Assembly (NCBI GenBank): GCA_011525445.1
Contig: WTGE01000320.1
Coordinates: 1 to 11,835, forward strand
Reading direction: 5' to 3'
Source: Synechococcus sp. CO36386bin_37
GTDB taxonomy: Bacteria > Cyanobacteriota > Cyanobacteriia > PCC-6307 > Cyanobiaceae
DNA: 11,835 nt
The position numbers were made by a program, and so were the translations under genes. The notes beneath the pieces are model-generated. The model was not told the DNA's origin. It saw nothing but the letters and a program-made list of their open reading frames with translations, and did no database searches. Shown here in pieces: positions 6,838-11,835 of this stretch (the stretch's first letter is position 1; the number at the start of each line of letters is the position of its first letter).

Positions 6838-9795
6838 ATGACTACGACTCCAAACACAGCACTCAAGAAACATCCTGCTTTTCGTGGCCTGAGCCAGGAA
6901 GGTCTCAACGCAATTCATCAAAACGGAAAACTGCTGCGCTACCGGATCGGCCAAACCATTTCCGATAGCGGCACCATGCCCGCCAATGTGGTGATTTTGC
7001 TGAACGGACAAGCACGCCTGTTGGGAAGAGAGAAGGGACAACTGGTCAGCCTCGTCAAAATGGGGCCTGGCGTCATGATCGGCCTGGTTTCGCTGCTGCG
7101 CGGAGAAGCCTGTGAAGACATCAGCACGTCCACGGAATCCACCGGCCTCGCCATCCCCGATCACTGCATTGCCGATCTATACCGAAACGAGACGAGTTTT
7201 CGGGAGTGGTGCCAGCAAACATTGTGGCCCGCTGAACTGGCTGCATTAATCCAGGCGATCCAGCAACGCGCCGCCCAAAGCGATGGATCCCTTTTGCGCT
7301 GGTTGAAGCCCCTTGCTGACCAGGGAAAACTGGTGGGCAATACAGAGGAAGCCCTGCAAGAAGCCATTGCAGGCGGATTGAAAACCTTTGCTTTCGATCA
7401 CGCCAGACCCACTGATTACGGAATCCCCCAAACTTCCGGCGATCCATTCCCGAAAGGTGCACCACCCTTTGAACCGCGGTTGATCGGGATTCCAAGTGAT
7501 CTGGCTGAGTCCATTTCCGGTGAAGGACAAGCCCCAGTGGTGCATCCCGAGGTGGTGGTGGACGAAAACCCCGAGGAGTATCTGACCCTTGAGGACGCTC
7601 CCGAACGCCCTCAAGCGAGCGGATTGCATCAAACAGGCAGTCCTGGATCTGGCAAATTCAGGCTGATTCGCGGCCAAGGGCCGTTGCAGGAAACCCTGGC
7701 TTGCTTCCAGATGATGGCGGCCGTGATGGACCTGCCCTTCAGAAGGGATGCCATCGAAAAGGTATTGCGCGATGTGTTGCGACGCAACCAGACTCCAAAC
7801 CTGCAGCTCTGTGGCCAGTTAGCTGCAGGGCTGGGATTGCACGTGGTAGCAGCTCGCGTTCCCGTGAGTGAATGCACGCGCCTCAAAACCCCTGCTCTGA
7901 TGCAGTGGGACGAGGGGTTTGTGCTGGTGATCGGTAGTAGCAACAATGGGCTGCTTCTGGCCTCACCACGGGAAGGCCAAATCACAGTGTCGCCGGAGGA
8001 ATTGGCCGAACGGTGCCCAGAGGGCATCGAAATTTTGCTGGTGGATCGCTCCCACAACACGCCTGATCAAACCTTTGGGTTCACCTGGTTTCTGCCGGCT
8101 CTGCGCCGCTACCGCGGGGTTCTGGTCCAGGTGTTTGCCGCCAGCTTCGTGGTGCAGTTGTTTGGCCTTGCCAACCCTTTGTTGATTCAGGTGATTATCG
8201 ACAAGGTGATCAATCAGCGAAGCCTTGACACTCTTCAAGTGTTGGGTGTCGCTCTGGTGGTGGTGACCCTGCTGGAAGGAGTTCTTGGCAGCCTGAAAAC
8301 GTTTCTGTTTGCTGAAACCACCAACCGTATCGACCAACGGCTTGGCGCTGAAGTGATCGACCACTTGCTGCGTCTCCCCCTGGGATATTTCGACAAGCGG
8401 CCGGTGGGCGAACTTGGATCGCGAATTGCCGAACTTGAGAAAATTCGCAATTTCCTGACGGGCCAGGCGCTGACGACGATTCTCGATGCTCTGTTCTCAG
8501 TGATCTACATCGCCGTGATGGCGCTCTATAGCTGGGTGCTCACTCTTGTTGCCCTTGCTGTTCTCCCCGTTCAGGTGGGGCTGACGTTGCTTGGAGCCCC
8601 CTTGTTCCGGCGTCAGTTCCGGCAAGCGGCAGAAGAAAACGCCAAAACCCAAAGCCATCTGGTGGAAGTTCTCACCGGGGTTCAAACCGTGAAAGCCCAA
8701 AACGTGGAGATGGTGAGTCGTTGGAAGTGGCAGGAGCTTTACAGCCGCTACATCGCACGCACCTACGAAAAAACAATCACAGGGACAGCCGTTACCCAAA
8801 CCAGTCAAGTCCTGCAAAAACTTTCTCAGCTTCTGGTTCTCTGGGTTGGTGCAGCCATGGTGTTGCAAGGCGAGCTCACCCTGGGAATGTTGATCGCCTT
8901 CCGGATTATCAGCGGTTATGTGACTCAACCCTTGCTAAGACTGTCCTCGATTTGGCAAAACATCCAGGAACTCAAGGTGAGTTTTGAGCGCCTTGCCGAC
9001 ATTATCAATACCCCGCTGGAATCAAATGAAGCTGATCAAGCAAAAATCCCCCTGCCTCCAATTAATGGCCAGGTCAATTTCGATAATGTAAGTTTTAGCT
9101 TCAAAACATCATCTCCACCGGTTCTGAAAAATATCAGCGTCACAATTGAACCTAATAGTTTTGTTGGAATCGTGGGGCAGAGCGGAAGCGGCAAGAGCAC
9201 TTTAGTGAAATTATTACCGAGATTATATTCACCTGACAGCGGCCGATTATTGATTGATCAATACGATATTGACAAAGTTGAATTGTATTCGTTACGTCGT
9301 CAGATTGGAATCGTCCCTCAAGATCCTCTCCTCTTCTCGGGAACAATTTCCGAAAATATTGCCCTCACCCAACCCGATGCCAGCAGTGACGACATTGTCG
9401 AGGCCGCCCGCATGGCCAGTGCTCACGATTTCATCATGCAGCTTTCGAGCGGGTACAGCACCAATGTGGGAGAACGAGGCAGTAATTTAAGCGGTGGACA
9501 GCGACAACGTATTGCCATCGCCCGCACCCTGCTGGGCAAACCCAAACTGCTGGTGATGGATGAAGCCACCAGCGCTCTGGATTACGACACTGAGCGACGT
9601 GTCTGCAACAACCTGCTGGAATCCATGGATAACAGCACGGTGTTATTCATCACCCATCGCCTGTCATCCATCCGCCGCGCTGATCGCATCTTGATGATGC
9701 ACGACGGAGCTTTGGTTGAAAGCGGCAGCCATCAAGAATTAATGGACCTTAAAGGCCGCTATTTTGCCCTTTATCGCCAACAGGAGGCAAATTAA
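6838..9795 (+). CDS. Type I secretion ABC exporter with CRP-like and C39-like domains
   Basis: This 985-aa inner-membrane transporter energises export through a fusion protein and an outer-membrane channel. Residues 12-125 resemble a cyclic-nucleotide-binding fold (HPAFRGLSQEGL, VVILLNGQARLLG, GPGVMIGLVSLLRGEA), but the usual Glu and Arg of the phosphate cassette are L83 and C92. A Pro/Glu/Gly-rich, probably disordered linker spans 185-272. Residues 281-405 look like a C39 domain, with E285, G360 and S376 at the positions expected for catalytic Cys, His and Asp, so it should not cleave leaders. About six membrane helices occupy 425-700. The ATPase follows: Walker A GQSGSGKST (780-788), Q828, signature LSGGQ (884-888), Walker B LLVMDEA with D908/E909, and H940, all intact. 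This is HlyB-like and fits RTX substrates with uncleaved C-terminal signals. In-frame TGA at 6802-6804 and no earlier ATG fix the start. The stop TAA overlaps the next ATG. Confidence 0.92.
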   Translation: MTTTPNTALKKHPAFRGLSQEGLNAIHQNGKLLRYRIGQTISDSGTMPANVVILLNGQARLLGREKGQLVSLVKMGPGVMIGLVSLLRGEACEDISTSTESTGLAIPDHCIADLYRNETSFREWCQQTLWPAELAALIQAIQQRAAQSDGSLLRWLKPLADQGKLVGNTEEALQEAIAGGLKTFAFDHARPTDYGIPQTSGDPFPKGAPPFEPRLIGIPSDLAESISGEGQAPVVHPEVVVDENPEEYLTLEDAPERPQASGLHQTGSPGSGKFRLIRGQGPLQETLACFQMMAAVMDLPFRRDAIEKVLRDVLRRNQTPNLQLCGQLAAGLGLHVVAARVPVSECTRLKTPALMQWDEGFVLVIGSSNNGLLLASPREGQITVSPEELAERCPEGIEILLVDRSHNTPDQTFGFTWFLPALRRYRGVLVQVFAASFVVQLFGLANPLLIQVIIDKVINQRSLDTLQVLGVALVVVTLLEGVLGSLKTFLFAETTNRIDQRLGAEVIDHLLRLPLGYFDKRPVGELGSRIAELEKIRNFLTGQALTTILDALFSVIYIAVMALYSWVLTLVALAVLPVQVGLTLLGAPLFRRQFRQAAEENAKTQSHLVEVLTGVQTVKAQNVEMVSRWKWQELYSRYIARTYEKTITGTAVTQTSQVLQKLSQLLVLWVGAAMVLQGELTLGMLIAFRIISGYVTQPLLRLSSIWQNIQELKVSFERLADIINTPLESNEADQAKIPLPPINGQVNFDNVSFSFKTSSPPVLKNISVTIEPNSFVGIVGQSGSGKSTLVKLLPRLYSPDSGRLLIDQYDIDKVELYSLRRQIGIVPQDPLLFSGTISENIALTQPDASSDDIVEAARMASAHDFIMQLSSGYSTNVGERGSNLSGGQRQRIAIARTLLGKPKLLVMDEATSALDYDTERRVCNNLLESMDNSTVLFITHRLSSIRRADRILMMHDGALVESGSHQELMDLKGRYFALYRQQEAN
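9001..9360 (+). other. AT-rich, TTA-rich patch inside the exporter gene
   Basis: By hand count about 145 of 360 bases are G or C (40%), against 53% in the preceding 60 bp and 67%, 55% and 53% in the three 60-bp blocks that follow. Six TTA leucine codons fall between 9202 and 9294. The patch encodes residues about 722-841: the end of the membrane-domain linker, Walker A and the Q-loop. The reading frame is continuous and the motifs are intact. Composition is seen directly; a recombination origin is inferred. Confidence 0.6.
9782..9787 (+). promoter_or_regulatory. Consensus Shine-Dalgarno AGGAGG of the HlyD-family gene
   Basis: A full AGGAGG lies inside the last codons of the exporter, 7 nt before the ATG at 9795. 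It confirms the start of the fusion-protein gene and fits translational coupling through the TAATG stop/start overlap. Other genes in the window lack so strong a site. Confidence 0.8.
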
Positions 9796-10946
9796 TGAGT
9801 TGGTTTAAGAAAGGACAAAATGCCTTGGAACAGGTGGTTCAGAGTTCCGATCACGACGAATCGGTTCTTAAACAGCCGCGACACTGGATGCGCGCGATTA
9901 CCTGGGGCCTGATCGGCACCACTGCCTTTGGGGTGGGTTGGCTGTGCTTGGCCAAAACGGAGGAAATTGTCGTAGCAACCGGCAAACTTGATCCATTGGG
10001 TGCTGTCAAAGAAATACAAATGCCAGTTGGGGGAATTGCCGATGAAATCCTCGTGAAGGATGGTGATCGGGTAAGTGCCGGTCAGGTGGTGATGCGCCTG
10101 GATACGGAAACAAGCAGCCAACAACTGAAATCTCACCTTCAAAGCATTGTTTCAAAGGAAGAGCAGCTGAAACTCAAACTCTTTGAACTCAAACGCTATC
10201 AACAGCTGAATGATGAAGAAGTAAAGATGCTCAGCGAAAACCTAAAGCTTGAAACTGAAATTTTAAGCCGTTTTCAAGAACTAGCCGATCAAGGAGCTTC
10301 CACAGAACTTCAATTCCTGATGCAACGCAATAAGGTACAGGAAGTGCGTGGAAATTTGTCTCAGGTGAAGGTGGATCGCTTACGCCAAACAGCGATTCTG
10401 CAACAAGAGATTCAACAATTGAAATCTGACTTATCAGATCTCCAAGCCAAACGGACTGAGGCCGAAGTTACACTCAAATATCAGGCTCTGCGCTCACCTG
10501 TCAACGGAGTTGTTTTTGACTTGAAGCCCCGTTCAAGTGGTTACGCCGCTCAAGGAACAGAAACAGTGATGAAAATCGTTCCCTTCGATAAACTTCAAGC
10601 CAATGTGGAGGTGCCTAGCCGTGATATCGGCTTCGTGCGTGTCGGCATGCCAGCTGACATCAGCATCGACTCCTTTCCAGCGAGCGATTTCGGGGTTCTG
10701 GAAGGGACAGTGAAATCGGTGGGATCGGATGCGCTACCACCCGATCAGCAAAAGCAGCGGGATGAATACCGATACCCAACAACCATTTCCCTCTCCAGCC
10801 AACAACTGAAAATTAAAAGTGGTAAGCAACTTCCTCTTCAGGTTGGCATGAGCCTTACAGCCAACATCAAATTGCGAAAAGTCACATATTTGCAACTGCT
10901 GCTAGGTAATTTCCAAGATAAAGCAGATTCACTTCGGGAAATTTAA
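9795..10946 (+). CDS. HlyD-family membrane fusion (periplasmic adaptor) protein
   Basis: This 383-aa adaptor is anchored in the plasma membrane and links the ABC exporter to a TolC-type outer-membrane channel. A short cytoplasmic segment (1-30) is followed by one membrane helix at about 33-53 (AITWGLIGTTAFGVGWLCL). The first half of a lipoyl-like domain comes next (57-105: GKLDPLGAVKEIQMPVGGIADEI, VKDGDRVSAGQVVMRLD). A long coiled-coil hairpin (about 106-228, rich in Gln, Leu, Lys and Glu) and the second lipoyl half (YQALRSPVNGVVFDL, 229-243) follow. A beta-barrel occupies about 265-360, with GMPADISIDSFP and LPLQVGMSLTANIKLRK. The C-terminus (RKVTYLQLLL) is HlyD-like. It is shorter than E. 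coli HlyD (478 aa), mainly because of a shorter hairpin. The ATG overlaps the exporter stop by one base, so the two are surely one transcription unit. GC is low in the coiled-coil region (about 37% over 10141-10260). Confidence 0.94.
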   Translation: MSWFKKGQNALEQVVQSSDHDESVLKQPRHWMRAITWGLIGTTAFGVGWLCLAKTEEIVVATGKLDPLGAVKEIQMPVGGIADEILVKDGDRVSAGQVVMRLDTETSSQQLKSHLQSIVSKEEQLKLKLFELKRYQQLNDEEVKMLSENLKLETEILSRFQELADQGASTELQFLMQRNKVQEVRGNLSQVKVDRLRQTAILQQEIQQLKSDLSDLQAKRTEAEVTLKYQALRSPVNGVVFDLKPRSSGYAAQGTETVMKIVPFDKLQANVEVPSRDIGFVRVGMPADISIDSFPASDFGVLEGTVKSVGSDALPPDQQKQRDEYRYPTTISLSSQQLKIKSGKQLPLQVGMSLTANIKLRKVTYLQLLLGNFQDKADSLREI

Positions 10947-11031
10947 GAAAAACAAGCATTAAACACCTAACTAGCTCTCAACAGCTATGGTTTGATTGTC
11001 AGGGATTATGGACAGAAGCAAATACCCACTT

Positions 11032-11054
11032 CCCTTGCTGTCACAGCAAAAGGG
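11032..11054 (+). terminator. Hairpin between the HlyD-family gene and the RTX-like gene
   Basis: CCCTTGCTG and CAGCAAAAGGG can pair as nine base pairs around a TCA loop with a two-A bulge. It lies 86 nt after the fusion-protein stop and just before a promoter-like sequence. There is no T-run after it, so it is at best an imperfect terminator, or an RNA-stabilising or attenuating element separating the export genes from the RTX-like gene. Confidence 0.35.
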
Positions 11055-11062
11055 TTCAGCGA

Positions 11063-11091
11063 TTGACACTGCTTACTGCCAATTCTAAATT
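11063..11091 (+). promoter_or_regulatory. Sigma-70-type promoter candidate for the RTX-like gene
   Basis: A perfect -35 TTGACA (11063-11068) is followed after a 17-bp spacer by TAAATT (11086-11091, 4 of 6 matches to TATAAT). Transcription would begin near 11098, leaving a leader of only about 23 nt before the TTG start. The surrounding gap is AT-rich (about 38% GC over 10951-11010). The motif and spacing are seen; use as a promoter is inferred. Confidence 0.45.
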
Positions 11092-11120
11092 GACTTGGCA
11101 TAACCAAATCTCTCCGGACC

Positions 11121-11835
11121 TTGGCTTTTACTCGCAACCCATCTGATACAAACGTCTCTCCGGCAACCTATACAGCCGAGGGAGCTTCTGATCTGATTCT
11201 GATCGATCAGCAGCGTGACATCTCTGTTGATGGCAGTGATGAGGACGATTCGATTCTTATCGGCACCGTAGCGCTTTCATCAAACGCCCTTTACAACTTT
11301 AATGTTCGCGCCTTCGATGGCGACGACCTTCTGGAGATTGGTGCTGCACTTGTCCAAGACAGCACCTTCAACGGAAACATGGGTGAGGACACCATTGAAG
11401 TTGAAGATGCGATTCTGACTGGTTCATTCGTCCTTGGTGGCAAGGACAATGACACCATGTTCGTTGATGGCGTCACCGGTGGAGAAGTCAACGGAAACCT
11501 GGGTAACGACGTCATCGAAGTCACCTCTTTTGTCGATAGGAATTTCAATGCGTCTGTTCGTGGCGGCCAAGGTAACGACATCATTGGAGTCACAGGCAGC
11601 TTCGTAAATTCCGCAATTTACGGTGATAAGGGTGCTGACATCATTGAGGTGGGATTTGGCGATTACACCGGTTCTGCCCTTTACGGCGGCGAAGGCAACG
11701 ACCTCATTGAGAACTTCCTTGGGGACAATCTGCAGCTCTGGGGTGGTGCTGGTGATGACGCCATTTTCGACATCAACTTTGGAGGAACTTCGGGAGTCAC
11801 CATTGATGGCGGCGAAGGAAGCGATCAGATTATTT
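11121..11835 (+). CDS. Secreted RTX-like repeat protein, N-terminal part (3' end outside window)
   Basis: An open frame of at least 238 codons runs to the window edge without a stop. The first 60 residues (opening AFTRNPSDTNVSPATYTAEG after the initiator) contain no signal peptide, as expected for a type I substrate whose signal is C-terminal. From about residue 62 the chain is made of Gly/Asp-rich repeats of the type GGxGNDhI, where h is hydrophobic. This is the sequence logic of calcium-binding RTX beta-rolls. An in-frame TGA at 11091-11093 and the absence of any ATG or GTG codon before residue 87 point to TTG 11121 as the start. Upstream lie the isomerase, exporter and fusion protein, which probably secrete it. 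Cell-surface or S-layer-like proteins such as SwmA of swimming marine Synechococcus have this general character, but homology to any of them cannot be shown here. Confidence 0.82.
   Translation, partial: MAFTRNPSDTNVSPATYTAEGASDLILIDQQRDISVDGSDEDDSILIGTVALSSNALYNFNVRAFDGDDLLEIGAALVQDSTFNGNMGEDTIEVEDAILTGSFVLGGKDNDTMFVDGVTGGEVNGNLGNDVIEVTSFVDRNFNASVRGGQGNDIIGVTGSFVNSAIYGDKGADIIEVGFGDYTGSALYGGEGNDLIENFLGDNLQLWGGAGDDAIFDINFGGTSGVTIDGGEGSDQII
11304..11834 (+). repeat. Nine RTX-like protein repeats, about 21 residues each
   Basis: The conserved Asp of each GxxGxD-type turn falls at residues 69, 90, 111, 130, 153, 173, 194, 213 and 235, giving spacings of 21, 21, 19, 23, 20, 21, 19 and 22. Examples are RGGQGNDII, YGGEGNDLI, WGGAGDDAI and DGGEGSDQI. 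Classical RTX toxins stack the nonapeptide directly; here each nonapeptide-like turn is separated by a 10-14 residue hydrophobic and Ser/Thr/Gly stretch, suggesting one turn per coil of a beta-solenoid. A degenerate earlier unit may centre on D43. The repeats continue past the window. Confidence 0.75.

Noticed and set aside
7636..7656. GSPGSGK in the exporter linker (residues 267-273), like a second Walker A
   Set aside because: The Lys is followed by Phe instead of Ser or Thr, and the segment is a Gly/Pro-rich linker with no Walker B; chance similarity.
10972..10987. TAGCT/AGCTA stem after the HlyD-family gene
   Set aside because: Five mostly A/T pairs with no T-run; too weak compared with the nearby hairpin at 11032-11054.
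1..11835. tRNA or rRNA genes, CRISPR arrays, insertion sequences, attachment sites
   Set aside because: No cloverleaf, regularly spaced DNA repeats, transposase motifs or terminal inverted repeats were recognised; gaps between genes are all under 180 bp.

Overview
The window looks like chromosomal DNA of a marine picocyanobacterium (Synechococcus/Cyanobium type). The evidence is a cyanobacterial-type SecA with a large insertion in its second nucleotide-binding domain and no C-terminal zinc domain, a GntR regulator with no recognisable standard effector domain, a moderately high GC content (around 60% in sampled parts of cysE and secA), and an RTX-type secretion locus of a kind seen in cyanobacteria. 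This assignment rests on recognising families by eye, not on a database search.

Left part (1-6000) is housekeeping. It holds the 3' end of infC (+), which meets a dienelactone-hydrolase-family gene (-) tail to tail with a 10-nt overlap. Next is a GTG-started GntR-type regulator (+), divergent from the hydrolase, followed by cysE (+, serine O-acetyltransferase) and then secA (-, 951 aa from the chosen start). cysE and secA converge on a 45-bp gap with only weak hairpins.

Right part (6043-11835) reads entirely rightwards and is a type I secretion locus. It begins with a cytoplasmic parvulin/SurA-like peptidyl-prolyl isomerase. A 985-aa ABC exporter follows, built as CRP-like domain, disordered linker, C39-like domain, six-helix membrane domain and ATPase. 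Next is an HlyD-family membrane fusion protein whose ATG overlaps the exporter stop (TAATG) behind a perfect AGGAGG. After a 174-bp AT-rich gap with a hairpin and a consensus-like promoter comes the 5' end of a TTG-started protein with Gly/Asp-rich RTX-like repeats spaced about 21 residues apart, cut off by the window edge. The natural reading is that the isomerase, the exporter and the fusion protein secrete the RTX-like protein, together with a TolC-type outer-membrane channel encoded elsewhere.

The most noteworthy points are: (i) the exporter carries two accessory domains that both lack their defining residues (cyclic-nucleotide contacts and the C39 Cys/His/Asp triad); (ii) a sharp ~360-bp AT-rich, TTA-rich patch covers exactly the front half of its ATPase domain; (iii) a parvulin without a signal peptide leads the secretion cluster; (iv) the RTX-like gene has no ATG or GTG near its N-terminus and must start at TTG.
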